From assembly GCF_000425825.1 (NCBI RefSeq), contig NZ_AUEE01000017.1, forward strand, positions 1-34,787: a DNA stretch of 34,787 nt, in the 5' to 3' direction. Below, one piece after another: positions 16,857 to 26,201 of the stretch. Source of the DNA: Jeotgalicoccus marinus DSM 19772 (lineage in GTDB: Bacteria; Bacillota; Bacilli; Staphylococcales; Salinicoccaceae). Position numbers and translations under genes: made by a program. The first letter of the stretch is position 1. The number at the start of each line of letters is the position of its first letter. The notes beneath the pieces were generated by a model. The model was not told the DNA's origin. It worked only from the letters and a program-made list of their open reading frames with translations, and searched no databases.

Positions 16857-17867
16857 ATGTCAAAGGATAAATCATCGTCAAAACTACTGAATCAAATTAA
16901 GAATAATACTGAAGAAGAGAAAGATAAGAACGATGTCTTTGTAGATAAGATTGATTTTAAGTCTGTATCTTCAAAAGACAAGGAACATGTGTATGTTTCA
17001 AAAATTAATAAGCCAGCAAAAGTTAAAGATGAATCTGGTTTCTTTAATCAATTATTATTTAGGTTTTCACTAGACAATACATCAGGTATGGCTGCTCAAT
17101 TAGCCTATTACTTCCTACTAGCGATTTTCCCATTGCTTATTTTCTTATTATCAATCGTACCGCTGTTTCAAATACAGCCGGAAGTAATTACTGGCTTTAT
17201 TCAAGATTATGCACCAGCCGAGATATCTAGCTTACTTGAAGGAATCATTGGCGATGTGTTAGAGAACTCTGGTGGTGGCACATTATCATTAGGTTTAATT
17301 TTAACTCTGTGGTCTGCCTCTAATGGTATGACTGCCCTAATGAATGCCTTTAACGTTGCATATGATGTAGAAGATAATCGAAACTTCTTCGTTACGAAAT
17401 CACTCTCGGTCTTCTTTACACTAATCTTGTCACTATCAGTCATTCTGACATTTGTCTTAATTGTCTTTGGTGGACAAATTGGTGACCTAATGTTTGGTGT
17501 GATAGGCCTAGATGATCAATTCCAATACGTGTGGAGTTTAATTAGAAGTATCTTACCAGTTCTGCTCGTCTTGATAGTATTCTTAATTATGTATGTGACA
17601 GCACCGAATATTAAACTGAAATTCAAATCCGTTATTCCAGGTACAATATTTACAACAATTGCCTTTTTAGTTGCATCATGGGGCTTTAGTTTCTACGTTT
17701 CAAACTTTAGCAACTACTCAGCGACTTACGGTTCAATTGCCGGTGTGATCATTTTAATTTTCTGGTTGTACATTACTGGTGTTATAATTATCTTAGGCGC
17801 CCAAATTAACTCAATTTTATACAAAAGAGAGTTAAGAAAAAAAGCGGATAACTATGAGCGTCAATAG
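16857..17867 (+). CDS. YihY/virulence factor BrkB family membrane protein
   Basis: 336 aa. A hydrophilic, lysine/aspartate-rich N-terminal extension (about 1-60) precedes a YihY (UPF0761) domain of about six helices. Family motifs: 'AAQLAYYFLLAIFPLLIFL' near 75-93, 'LWSASNGMTALMNAFNVAYD' near 152, and 'YGSIAGVIILIFWLYITG'. These proteins were once called RNase BN by mistake; no activity is established. AGGTG precedes ATG 16857. The end overlaps or adjoins the carbonic anhydrase gene, with which it is probably cotranscribed. Confidence 0.88.
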   Translation: MSKDKSSSKLLNQIKNNTEEEKDKNDVFVDKIDFKSVSSKDKEHVYVSKINKPAKVKDESGFFNQLLFRFSLDNTSGMAAQLAYYFLLAIFPLLIFLLSIVPLFQIQPEVITGFIQDYAPAEISSLLEGIIGDVLENSGGGTLSLGLILTLWSASNGMTALMNAFNVAYDVEDNRNFFVTKSLSVFFTLILSLSVILTFVLIVFGGQIGDLMFGVIGLDDQFQYVWSLIRSILPVLLVLIVFLIMYVTAPNIKLKFKSVIPGTIFTTIAFLVASWGFSFYVSNFSNYSATYGSIAGVIILIFWLYITGVIIILGAQINSILYKRELRKKADNYERQ

Positions 17868-17895
17868 GAATACGAAGGAGACGTGTCAGTCTAAG

Positions 17896-18468
17896 ATGAC
17901 TTTATTAGAAGAAATATTAAAGGCAAATGAAGCCTTCGTCAAAAACGAGGAATTCAAAGCCTATAAGACAGATAAGACACCTAACAAAAAAGCAGTGTTT
18001 TTAACTTGTATGGATACACGCTTATCTGAACTTGCTACAAAAGCATTTGGATTAAAAAATGGTGATATTAAACAGCTGAAAAATGCTGGTGCAGTCGTAT
18101 CTCACCCATACGGATCGACTATGCGCAGTATTTTAGTTGCCGTATATGCCTTAGGCGTTGATGAAGTATTCATTATGGGCCATCATGATTGCGGTTTTGG
18201 TGCCTTAAAACCAGATCCTGTAATCAAAGAAATGAAAGATAGAGGTATTTCTGAAGATACCTTTAATACTTTAGATCATTCAGGTATTGATGTGAGAGAC
18301 TGGCTTAAAGGTTTCGATAGCGTTGAAGAAAGTGTGACTGAAACAGTCAACAACGTGAAAAATCATCCACTCCTTGCTAAAAGTATTCCAGTTCATGGTC
18401 TAATTATGGACCCAGAAACAGGAAAAGCAGACCTCGTCATTAATGGCTATGAAAAAGTAGAAGAATAG
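17896..18468 (+). CDS. Beta-class carbonic anhydrase
   Basis: 190 aa from ATG 17896 ('MTLLEEILKANEAF'), the start that matches family members; a longer frame from ATG 17854 overlaps the YihY gene by 14 bp and adds 14 unlike residues. AAGGAG at 17874-17879 is somewhat far (16 bp) from 17896, so the start is not settled. Zinc ligands and the Asp-Arg dyad are seen: Cys38, Asp40 and Arg42 in 'CMDTR', His96 and Cys99 in 'GHHDCG'. It interconverts CO2 and bicarbonate in the cytoplasm. A strong terminator follows. Confidence 0.9.
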   Translation: MTLLEEILKANEAFVKNEEFKAYKTDKTPNKKAVFLTCMDTRLSELATKAFGLKNGDIKQLKNAGAVVSHPYGSTMRSILVAVYALGVDEVFIMGHHDCGFGALKPDPVIKEMKDRGISEDTFNTLDHSGIDVRDWLKGFDSVEESVTETVNNVKNHPLLAKSIPVHGLIMDPETGKADLVINGYEKVEE

Positions 18469-18470
18469 AT

Positions 18471-18506
18471 AAAGAAGCACCTAACATCATTGTTAGGTGC
18501 TTCTTT
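18471..18506. terminator. Bidirectional terminator, carbonic anhydrase / map
   Basis: 16-bp perfect stem beginning AAAGAAGCACCTAACA with TCAT loop and T-run (TTCTTTTT) on the plus strand; the left A-rich arm serves the minus strand gene map. Confidence 0.85.
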
Positions 18507-18526
18507 TTGAAAAGAGGATTTTAACT

Positions 18527-19294
<768 letters not shown>

Positions 19295-19330
19295 TTACTT
19301 TTAGTCTTATTTATTATTATATCAAAGATG

Positions 19331-20401
19331 CTACAAGATAAAATCATATATGGTCATGTTTCTATAGAGTCTTTCACTGAGATTTGATGCTGTCACTCCA
19401 ATTAATCGTATCGGTACATCTGCTTCTTTCACTTCGTGATAGAGATTATATGCATAATGATATATATCATCTCCAGAGGAAACTGGATCAACCGTCATCA
19501 TCTGTCTTGTATGAGTTTCAAAATTAGCAGTTTTAATCTTTACAGTGATAACCTTAGCCACAACACCTTTTTCCTGTAATCGAGTACTTACTTTTTCTGT
19601 TAAAGTCTCTAGTACACTTAATATTTCAGTGTCATCATTTCTGTCATAATTAAAAGTGGTTTCTTTACCAATTGACTTTCTTTCTCTTTGGACAGTCAGT
19701 TTATTCGTACCGATTCCACGCGCCTTATTATGGAGACTTTCGCCTCTTTTGCCAAAGTTTAAAATTAATTCACTCTTACTCATATCATATAAATCTTTGC
19801 CTGTTTTGATTCCAAGTTCATGCATCTTTTCTTCAGTCACTTTGCCCACTCCTGGGAACTTGCCAATCGGCATAGAAAACAAGATTTCAAGAACATTACT
19901 ATAATCAATAACAGTCATTCCCTTTGGCTTATTCATTCCCGAAGCAATTTTTGCGAGGTACTTATTATATGAAATCCCACTACTGGATGTTAAACCTGTC
20001 TTTTCAAAGATCTCACTTTGTATCTTCAAAGCGACCGTTCTCGCTGACTGGGTCTTGTTTACAAGTTCAGTAATATCCAAATAAGCTTCATCTAAACTTA
20101 AAGGTTCAATATCATCTGTATAGGATAAAAAGATCTCCCGAATTTGTTCGGATATTTCCTTATATCTTTCAAATCGAGGATGAACAAATACGCCGTCGGG
20201 ACACAGTTTATGGGCAGTCTTTGTGGGCATTGCTGAATGTACACCAAACTTTCTTGCTTCATATGAAGCGGTGGCTACAACACCTCTATTGTAAGACCGA
20301 CCACCGACGATGACAGGTTTTCCTCTTAAATTTGGATTATCATTCTGTTCTACTTGTGCAAAAAAGGCATCCATATCAATATGAATGATTCTTCTCTCCA
20401 T
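19331..20401 (-). CDS. dinB: DNA polymerase IV (Y-family, DinB)
   Basis: 356 aa from ATG 20401, the same length as S. aureus DinB; GGGTG six bases upstream decides against starts at 20404 and 20410. Catalytic carboxylates are in 'HIDMDAFF' (Asp9) and '[10 protein letters not shown]' (Asp/Glu), '[14 protein letters not shown]' is the fingers motif, and the little-finger domain occupies the C-terminal ~110 residues. It performs error-prone translesion synthesis. No C-terminal beta-clamp motif is obvious beyond the final residues 'MTIYDFIL'. A LexA box covers the promoter. Confidence 0.95.
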   Translation of the reverse strand: MERRIIHIDMDAFFAQVEQNDNPNLRGKPVIVGGRSYNRGVVATASYEARKFGVHSAMPTKTAHKLCPDGVFVHPRFERYKEISEQIREIFLSYTDDIEPLSLDEAYLDITELVNKTQSARTVALKIQSEIFEKTGLTSSSGISYNKYLAKIASGMNKPKGMTVIDYSNVLEILFSMPIGKFPGVGKVTEEKMHELGIKTGKDLYDMSKSELILNFGKRGESLHNKARGIGTNKLTVQRERKSIGKETTFNYDRNDDTEILSVLETLTEKVSTRLQEKGVVAKVITVKIKTANFETHTRQMMTVDPVSSGDDIYHYAYNLYHEVKEADVPIRLIGVTASNLSERLYRNMTIYDFIL

Positions 20402-20418
20402 CATCCTCACCCAAATAT

Positions 20419-20447
20419 ATTATAGCAAATACAGAACAGATGTTCTA
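20419..20447 (-). promoter_or_regulatory. dinB promoter with LexA (SOS) operator
   Basis: The palindrome AGAACAGATGTTCT (20433-20446) keeps the core GAAC-N4-GTTC and the RNRY centre of the Gram-positive SOS box CGAACRNRYGTTYG. On the minus strand it overlaps the -35 position (TAGAAC) of a promoter with a perfect -10 TATAAT (20424-20419) at 17 bp. LexA binding here would block transcription. Confidence 0.7.
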
Positions 20448-20453
20448 TAAAGA

Positions 20454-21017
20454 TTACTCAGCAGGTTGTGATTCATATAGACTCATTCCCACTTCTGTAT
20501 CTATCGCATATTTCAAATGCTTATGTTTGAGTATGAGATAGGCATAGTAAAAATCACCAGCACAGGCACCTGCGTGAATTGCGATGTAATATTTATAAGC
20601 AGGATTAGGGAGCGTAAACATCATAATTACCATAATCGTTGTGATAATAAGAAATGGCATTAGGATAATAATTAAAAATTGAAGTCTTGTATAAACTGTC
20701 CCAGGTGAAGTGGCATAGGCCATGCCTGCTTTAAAGCCAAAGTTCACCTTAGCAGACGGGTTAAATAATTTAAAAAATAGTCCATGTATACTTTCGTGAA
20801 CAATGATAATTCCTATAAAAAGTGCGATAATAATAAGTACTGCAACAGCTAAACCAAATCTTTCATTACCAATCAGTGCACTACCAATAGGATGGATAAT
20901 CAATCCCTCAATGAGATAACAAATAATAAAGGCAAGTATTGCGCTGATAATTTGAATCCAAGAAATGTGTTTGAGCGCTTTTTTATCTTGGAATATATTT
21001 AATTCTAACTTATCCAT
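20454..21017 (-). CDS. DUF3267 family putative zincin membrane protein
   Basis: 187 aa with four to five hydrophobic helices. 'IVHESIHGLFFKLF' (about 74-87) contains an HExxH zinc-peptidase motif inside or near a membrane helix, and 'IHAGACAGDFYYAYLI' supplies a possible third ligand Asp near residue 154. These are hallmarks of DUF3267 putative zincins, resembling site-2-like membrane proteases. No substrate is known. It sits alone upstream of dinB with its own ATG at 21017, divergent from the DAO gene. Confidence 0.8.
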   Translation of the reverse strand: MDKLELNIFQDKKALKHISWIQIISAILAFIICYLIEGLIIHPIGSALIGNERFGLAVAVLIIIALFIGIIIVHESIHGLFFKLFNPSAKVNFGFKAGMAYATSPGTVYTRLQFLIIILMPFLIITTIMVIMMFTLPNPAYKYYIAIHAGACAGDFYYAYLILKHKHLKYAIDTEVGMSLYESQPAE

Positions 21018-21090
21018 TGAAATCCTCTTTCTATAAAATATATATGAAACATAACATAAATTTACCTTTAGTTACACAGGAGTGGTTAAC

Positions 21091-22131
21091 ATGCATTATA
21101 CAATAATAGGTGGTGGACTAGCTGGTGTGTCGATCGGCTATCACCTAGTTAAATTAGGCAGTCAGGTGACAATCTATGACAGAAATGATGAAGGTCAGGC
21201 TACCTTTGCTTCAGCAGGCATCGTATGTCCATGGATCAGTCAACGTAGAAATAAAAAGTGGTATCGACTTGTCACAAAAAGTGCTTCCTACTATCCAAGT
21301 TTTATAAAAGAATTAGAAACAGACAGTCAACTTTCTACCGGCTATAAAAACTCTGGTGCGATATGTCTATTTAAGGAAAATATTTTTGACAAAGCTGTCA
21401 AAAGAATTAGTGATAAAGCAATCGATAATCCAGATGTCGGCGAAGTAAGAATATTATCGACCGATGAATTAAATCAATTACACCCTGCCTTGACTAATCA
21501 ATACCCTGCTTTAATCGTTGAAGGCGGTGGGCAAGTAAGAGGTAAAAAATTATTAGCTGCCTTAAAAGCTGGCTTTTTAGAACACGGCGGTGTGTGGAAA
21601 AATGAATCGTACAAAGAAGATGATGATAGTTTTAAAATTTATGCTACAGGCGCATGGGGAAAAGAACAAAGCTACAAGCCAGAAATTTCTCATCAGCGTG
21701 CGGAGATAATGTACTTTAGATTAAAAAATCAAGCTGTTGAACAGTCTCCTGTCGTCATGGCACTTGGCCCGACCTATATCGTGCATTTAGAAGATAATGA
21801 ATACGTTATAGGGACAACACATATCGATACTGATTCATTTGATTGTCAACCCACAAAAGAGAGCTATGACTATTTGGAAAGCGAATTATACAAATACTTT
21901 AAAAAAGACGAAGTCGAAATTACTCAGATGAGTGTCGGTCTGAAGCCGTATACTAGGGACTATTTACCGTTTATAGGTTACGTTGATGACAATACCTTTG
22001 TTGTTAATGGTATGGGATCAACCGGATTAACTGCAAGTCCCTTTGTCGGACGTGAAGTCGCAAATCTCCTTCACGGAAAGCCGACGGATTTAGATTTATC
22101 CGACTATTCTTATATAGAAAGTGAAACTTAA
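21091..22131 (+). CDS. FAD-dependent amino acid oxidase-like oxidoreductase (DAO family)
   Basis: 346 aa from ATG 21091; CAGGAGTGG lies just upstream, while the GTG at 21082 overlaps that site. The N-terminal FAD-binding fingerprint 'YTIIGGGLAGVSIGYHLVKLG' (with 'GGGLAG') and the C-terminal 'GLKPYTRDYLPFIGYVDDNTFVVNGMGSTGLTASPF' segment are typical of the DAO/glycine-oxidase fold. The oxidised substrate cannot be told. Homologues occur in staphylococci at similar loci. Confidence 0.87.
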   Translation: MHYTIIGGGLAGVSIGYHLVKLGSQVTIYDRNDEGQATFASAGIVCPWISQRRNKKWYRLVTKSASYYPSFIKELETDSQLSTGYKNSGAICLFKENIFDKAVKRISDKAIDNPDVGEVRILSTDELNQLHPALTNQYPALIVEGGGQVRGKKLLAALKAGFLEHGGVWKNESYKEDDDSFKIYATGAWGKEQSYKPEISHQRAEIMYFRLKNQAVEQSPVVMALGPTYIVHLEDNEYVIGTTHIDTDSFDCQPTKESYDYLESELYKYFKKDEVEITQMSVGLKPYTRDYLPFIGYVDDNTFVVNGMGSTGLTASPFVGREVANLLHGKPTDLDLSDYSYIESET

Positions 22132-22175
22132 GATTTTTAATTTTTTTCTTGAGTGTTGTATTCAATCCTAAAAAA

Positions 22176-22209
22176 AGGCTAAAAGTCACTTTATCAGGAC
22201 TTTTAGCCT
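22176..22209 (-). terminator. Terminator after the 76-aa membrane protein gene
   Basis: 12-bp perfect stem AGGCTAAAAGTC with a 10-nt loop. On the minus strand it is followed by TTTTTTAGG; on the plus side A-rich, so it serves the minus-strand gene and possibly the DAO gene weakly. Confidence 0.75.
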
Positions 22210-22222
22210 AAAATAATGTTCT

Positions 22223-22453
22223 CTAATTAACAAAAAACATCACTACAGCATAGATATAGTAAAGGAAAATCACAGCGTTAATAATAAAAACAATGAGCCA
22301 TATTCTATCTTTACGATATCTATAGTTTACATATGAAAAAATAAAACCAAGTATAATAAATAACACGTTTAAAATAAGTACTTGGCCGCCGTCTAAGAAT
22401 AGAGGCAGCAATAGTACAATCAAGGGAATCAATATACACAACACTCTCAACAT
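22223..22453 (-). CDS. Small three-helix membrane protein, unknown
   Basis: 76 aa, almost all hydrophobic. Three membrane helices (about 4-20, 25-43 and 51-74) are separated by 'DGG' and by the basic loop 'NYRYRKDR', which would face the cytoplasm. I do not recognise the family. The start at 22453 has GGAGTGAGG just upstream and a terminator follows, so it looks like a real gene. It lies 37 bp after the next gene upstream and may be cotranscribed with it. Confidence 0.6.
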   Translation of the reverse strand: MLRVLCILIPLIVLLLPLFLDGGQVLILNVLFIILGFIFSYVNYRYRKDRIWLIVFIINAVIFLYYIYAVVMFFVN

Positions 22454-22490
22454 TTACTGCCTCACTCCATTCATTCTTTTGTCTTATATT

Positions 22491-23000
22491 TTACCAATTT
22501 CGGTGTAACAATTTGGCAAGATGGTAATCTTCTCTTTTATATAGTTTATACATAAAGTACATTAGTATAATTAAACACGTTTCTATATCAGATGTTTCAC
22601 CTGTATAAATCTTGTGATCATTCATTGAACCAAGGAGGTCATCGTCTCTATACATCGTTAAAGTGACTTCCTTGTCATCTTTAAATATATAAGTAGTATT
22701 GTCCACTACCCCCTCGACATGAAAGTTCATGAAATTACGAAGTTTACGTTCTTTTAAAGTGTAATGAACACCCTGATATTCAACGGTATATTTTGCAACA
22801 TTCAAATCTTTGAATCGTCTATTCTGCAGTCCAAGTAGAATTTCAGTTCCACTTTTATGTTTAAATCCATAAGTATTTTTATCGTCGCACCCAGAAATTG
22901 TCGTGGCAAATATATCCCCGATAAGTTCATTTTTTTCATTCAAAATCGTCACACCTTGGCGCTGTTCTTGATCGATAACTTTTGCATATAACTGCTGCAC
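22491..23000 (-). CDS. Hypothetical protein, possibly tubby C-terminal/LURP-like fold
   Basis: 169-aa soluble protein. GTG start at 23000 with AGGAGGGTG seven bases before it. The sequence is beta-rich with alternating patterns ('NELIGDIFATT', 'KYTVEYQGVHYTLKER', 'FHVEGVVDNTTYIF') and ends in a helix plus a basic tail. The succession of short strands describing a parent ligand-like pattern, followed by 'TSDIETCLIILMYFMYKLYKRE', resembles bacterial tubby/LURP-one-like proteins; this is a guess from pattern only. No catalytic motif is seen. Confidence 0.6.
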   Translation of the reverse strand: MQQLYAKVIDQEQRQGVTILNEKNELIGDIFATTISGCDDKNTYGFKHKSGTEILLGLQNRRFKDLNVAKYTVEYQGVHYTLKERKLRNFMNFHVEGVVDNTTYIFKDDKEVTLTMYRDDDLLGSMNDHKIYTGETSDIETCLIILMYFMYKLYKREDYHLAKLLHRNW

Positions 23001-23061
23001 AAAACACCCTCCTATCCACTCTAGTTCAGTTAATATTAGTTTACCATAAGTATAATGAAAA

Positions 23062-23090
23062 AGAGTATCCCCATATTTTGGCGATACTCT
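23062..23090 (-). terminator. Terminator of the SirTM operon
   Basis: 8-bp stem AGAGTATC/GATACTCT with a 13-nt loop, then TTTTTC on the minus strand, starting 6 bp after the lplA stop codon. Confidence 0.75.
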
Positions 23091-23096
23091 AAAATC

Positions 23097-24119
23097 TTAG
23101 CTTAATATTAAATCTACGATTTCTTCTTTTGTAATTTTACCAATATAGTAATTTAAATCCACATCACTTAATGCCTCTAGTAATTCCTCTTTAATCACGC
23201 GTGTCCCAATCAAGGCATTTTCAACTACAGATATGTCACCTTGACCAAAGAAGTCACCATAAATTGAACACTTATCAATCTTGCCACCTTCAATTTCTAA
23301 AGATATGTCTAAAGTGCCGGCTTGTGTTCTCGCATCCCTATTATATGAATAACGAGGGGACTTTCCGTAGTTCCAATCCCAATTTTTGTACTTTTCTTCT
23401 ACAAGTTTATCTATTCCTGCCCAATCTTCATCTGTTAAAACGTAGCGTTTAGCATCTTTCACATCATCAATATTTAACAAGCCTTTTATGACTAAATCTT
23501 TAAACTCCTCAGTCATAATATCTTTATATTCATCTGCTAAGTGATCTCTTAGAGTCGTCACTCTAGCCTCTGCTGATTTTATGCCTTTTGACTCAATCTT
23601 CTTCTTGTTTGGATTGAGTGATTTCATCATCGCTTCAACATTGATATCTAATAGTAATGAGAACCCACCGTATACACGACCATTTGACATCGTCATGGCA
23701 CCGCCTGATACCTTTTTCCCATCGATAACTAAGTCATTTCTGCCGCTTTGTTCTACTTTATCTATACCTAAATCGTTTAAAAATTTAATGACTGGTTCAT
23801 ACATTTTTTTGTAATCACCGTAGACTCCTGTATCTTCAGATACTAAGAAACACACATTTACAGCTCCGTCATCTACTAAGATCGCGCCACCACCTGTATC
23901 TCTTCTAACTAAAATAATATTATTCTCATCGAGATAGTCTTGGTTTACTTCAGATACTGTATTTTGGAAACGACCAATTTCAATTTTTGGATTACAGTAA
24001 TAAGGGAAGATGATACCTTCATCTAAAAAGATATTGTTTTGAACATAAACTTGCATTGCAAGTGCATAGGCACCGTCTTTTATATACTCACCATTTCTAT
24101 AAGGTTCAATTAAATACAT
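23097..24119 (-). CDS. lplA2: Lipoate-protein ligase (LplA2-type)
   Basis: 340-aa cytoplasmic ligase with the BPL/LplA fold: 'RRDTGGGAILVDDGAVNVCF' (72-91) is the lipoyl-adenylate-binding loop, 'GRNDLVIDGKKVSGGAM' carries the catalytic lysine, and the C-terminal ~90 residues form the LplA accessory domain ('RTQAGTLDISLEIEGG'). It attaches lipoate to acceptor lysines. Last gene of the operon with SirTM, macrodomain and GcvH-L, which marks it as the LplA2 paralogue that lipoylates GcvH-L; general lipoylation would be by LplA1 elsewhere. Confidence 0.93.
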   Translation of the reverse strand: MYLIEPYRNGEYIKDGAYALAMQVYVQNNIFLDEGIIFPYYCNPKIEIGRFQNTVSEVNQDYLDENNIILVRRDTGGGAILVDDGAVNVCFLVSEDTGVYGDYKKMYEPVIKFLNDLGIDKVEQSGRNDLVIDGKKVSGGAMTMSNGRVYGGFSLLLDINVEAMMKSLNPNKKKIESKGIKSAEARVTTLRDHLADEYKDIMTEEFKDLVIKGLLNIDDVKDAKRYVLTDEDWAGIDKLVEEKYKNWDWNYGKSPRYSYNRDARTQAGTLDISLEIEGGKIDKCSIYGDFFGQGDISVVENALIGTRVIKEELLEALSDVDLNYYIGKITKEEIVDLILS

Positions 24120-24133
24120 TACTCTATCTCCTT

Positions 24134-24997
24134 TTACTTATTAGCATTTAGTATTGTCTTTTGAATATCATCAGTTAAGAATACTGCTTGAGATCTTATA
24201 TTTTCAGGAATACGATATTGTTTTTGATTCATTACAGCATATAGAGCTTGATCATTAGTTCTCGTCTCTCGCCAGAATGGATGCTTAATAAATTGAGGCG
24301 TAGTATGACCGACGCCGATTTCTAAGAATAATGTTTTTTCTGTATTGTGTGCCTTTAAAAAATCATTATAATCATCGCGACGTTTATTAAAGTATTGATC
24401 TTCAACCATCCCTTTTTCAGCCGTACGTTTGTTTTTTTCTAAGGGTGCGTGACACTCCGGGCAACGTGGGATAAGCTCTGAAGGAATATTAAGATCTTTT
24501 TGTTCTCTTACCATTTTTCTAATCAATTCATCGTCACGGTAAGTCTTATCATGACAGAATTCTGAGCACTGCATACGCACATATTCACCTTGGTAATAGA
24601 TGACTTTATTCATATCATAACCAGCTTTATAGAAAGCATTATCAGCATTTGTCGTTATCACTCTATGGGCTTTATGAGCTAATAATTCTTTTAAGGCAAG
24701 ATAGCCTTCACCAACACCTTGGTCTAAGTAATTCAACAAAATAAAACGGCTTTGAAATGCCCAATATTCTTCCCAAGAAGGAAATTTTTCAAGGCTAGCT
24801 TGTAACATATCTAACCACTTATATTTTTCTATAAAATCAGGGAAGTTACGTGTAAACCGTTCACCGGTATATGTGAATCCATCTGATGCAGACATACCAG
24901 CTCCGATTCCGACTACAACCGCATCTGCTTCTTCAATCAATCCTTTTAAAGTACGACTTTCCTCTTCTGTCGTTTCGAGCGTACGCCAAATTGACAT
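24134..24997 (-). CDS. sirTM: SirTM: class M protein ADP-ribosylating sirtuin
   Basis: 287-aa sirtuin of the macrodomain-linked class. NAD-binding 'GAGMSASDGFTYTGERF' (31-47) begins the Rossmann core. The usual catalytic 'QNID' is 'TTNAD' (Asn116, Asp118) and the deacetylase histidine is Gln135 ('YYQGEYVRMQC'), which is the hallmark of SirTM and fits ADP-ribosyltransferase rather than deacylase activity. Zinc cysteines are C143, C147, C178 and C181. From the characterised S. aureus and S. pyogenes enzymes, it ADP-ribosylates lipoylated GcvH-L. It lies 14 bp from both the macrodomain gene and lplA. Confidence 0.95.
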   Translation of the reverse strand: MSIWRTLETTEEESRTLKGLIEEADAVVVGIGAGMSASDGFTYTGERFTRNFPDFIEKYKWLDMLQASLEKFPSWEEYWAFQSRFILLNYLDQGVGEGYLALKELLAHKAHRVITTNADNAFYKAGYDMNKVIYYQGEYVRMQCSEFCHDKTYRDDELIRKMVREQKDLNIPSELIPRCPECHAPLEKNKRTAEKGMVEDQYFNKRRDDYNDFLKAHNTEKTLFLEIGVGHTTPQFIKHPFWRETRTNDQALYAVMNQKQYRIPENIRSQAVFLTDDIQKTILNANK

Positions 24998-25011
24998 CTT
25001 CTTGTGCTCCT

Positions 25012-25782
25012 TTATTTCAAGAGATTTTCATATGTATTATAGGCTTCATCATCAAAGACGTTAAAGACTACTTTTATATTAGAATCCTCATTTGTTTTAT
25101 ATTCTTTTACGGCTTCAATTGCCGCTTCTGCTGCTTCTTTTTTAGGATAACCAAATACCCCTGTTGAAATACTACAGAAGGCTATACTTTCTATGCCTGT
25201 TTCTTCTGCAACTTGTAAGCAACTCGTGTAACATTTCTTCAATAGGTCTCTTTTTAGTGGAGACACCTTATTGCCTGTGACAACTGGCCCAACAGTATGC
25301 AAAATATATGAGGCAGGGAGATTGTAACCATCAGTGATCTTCGCTCGCCCGACCGCTTCTTTACGGCCCTGTTTAGCGATTATTTTTGCACAAACAAGTC
25401 TAAGTTGTAGACCCGCTTTAGTATGAATAATGTTATCGATACAGTTATGATTTGGAATCAAACAACCAATCAAATCTACATTCGCAGCATTGACAATTGC
25501 ATCTATTTTCAATGTAGTAATATCACCTTGCCATAAATATAGTGCATCATCGATGGGTTCTAAGTCTTTAAAGTTTATAATATTTTCTTTGTTATAATCT
25601 CTTAGAAACATATCTTGAACGTCTAAATATTCACGACTAATTTTCTTGGCTGGTCTTTCATTGGCAAGTCCTCGGTACATTTTAAATCTTTCTTCAAATG
25701 ACTTCGGAATTACCTGCTCCTCTCCTTTTTCTTGTAGCATATATGAAATCAAAAAATGTAACCGTTCTGTTTGGTTCATCAT
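25012..25782 (-). CDS. Zinc-containing macrodomain ADP-ribosyl hydrolase (SirTM-linked)
   Basis: 256 aa. A helical N-terminal region of ~85 residues precedes a macrodomain with 'DAIVNAANVDLIGCL' (113-127 region), the SirTM-linked insert 'PNHNCIDNIIHTKAG' whose His and Cys residues coordinate zinc near the active site, and the phosphate loop 'SISTGVFGYPKKEAAE'. It removes ADP-ribose from GcvH-L, reversing SirTM. RBS AGGTG is 5 bp before ATG 25782 and directly behind the terminator-like hairpin that separates it from gcvH-L. Confidence 0.94.
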   Translation of the reverse strand: MMNQTERLHFLISYMLQEKGEEQVIPKSFEERFKMYRGLANERPAKKISREYLDVQDMFLRDYNKENIINFKDLEPIDDALYLWQGDITTLKIDAIVNAANVDLIGCLIPNHNCIDNIIHTKAGLQLRLVCAKIIAKQGRKEAVGRAKITDGYNLPASYILHTVGPVVTGNKVSPLKRDLLKKCYTSCLQVAEETGIESIAFCSISTGVFGYPKKEAAEAAIEAVKEYKTNEDSNIKVVFNVFDDEAYNTYENLLK

Positions 25783-25801
25783 ATTATCACCTAAAAAAAG
25801 A

Positions 25802-25834
25802 GCCTACATTCAAAGTGTTTCTATGAATGCAGGC
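25802..25834 (-). terminator. Intra-operon terminator-like hairpin between gcvH-L and macrodomain gene
   Basis: Arms GCCTACATTCA and TGAATGCAGGC pair with one mismatch around an 11-nt loop; on the minus strand the stem is followed by TCTTTTTTTAGG. It is shaped like an intrinsic terminator but lies within a single-direction gene set, so it should reduce transcription of macro-sirTM-lplA relative to the LLM and gcvH-L genes. Confidence 0.65.
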
Positions 25835-25850
25835 CCTAATATTATTTTAC

Positions 25851-26183
25851 TTATGCATCGGCCAATGCGTTAAATTCTGCTTCATCCACACCTGTAAGTT
25901 TAACAACCCAGCTCTCTTCTGGTTTAGCTGAATTTAAAAGTGTTGGCTCATCTGTAGCTTTGTCATTCACTGCTACTACTTTACCTGCTAGTGGTGACGC
26001 TAGATCTAAGACTGTTTTTGAAGCTTCTAATTCTAATAGTGAGTCATTTTTCTCAATTTCTTCTGCTTTTGTAAATTCTACGAAACCAACTGTTCCGATA
26101 TCATCTTGTAGTTCTGGTGTCATGATTAATGTATATTCTTCACCATTTTTTTCAACCCATAAATAGTTCGCAACTTTTCTCAT
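25851..26183 (-). CDS. gcvH-L: GcvH-L, H-protein-like lipoyl carrier (target of SirTM)
   Basis: 110-aa lipoyl domain resembling GcvH of the glycine-cleavage system. Acceptor Lys56 lies in 'LELEASKTVLDLASPLAGKV' and 'TPELQDDIGTVGFVEF' holds Asp27/Asp28, the place where I recall S. aureus GcvH-L is ADP-ribosylated. Its genomic position in the sirTM operon, rather than near gcvTP, defines it as GcvH-L, proposed to act in oxidative stress rather than glycine breakdown. It lies 18 bp after the LLM gene. Confidence 0.94.
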   Translation of the reverse strand: MRKVANYLWVEKNGEEYTLIMTPELQDDIGTVGFVEFTKAEEIEKNDSLLELEASKTVLDLASPLAGKVVAVNDKATDEPTLLNSAKPEESWVVKLTGVDEAEFNALADA

Positions 26184-26201
26184 CGTAGACCATCCTTTTA
26201 T

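Noticed and set aside
17854-17895. Carbonic anhydrase start at ATG 17854
   Set aside because: It adds 14 residues not found in the family and has a weak binding site; I use 17896, though the spacing to AAGGAG is long, so this stays open.
25802-25834. Hairpin before the macrodomain gene as an operon end
   Set aside because: The genes on either side belong to one conserved functional module, and no separate promoter is visible for the downstream genes, so I treat it as partial termination.
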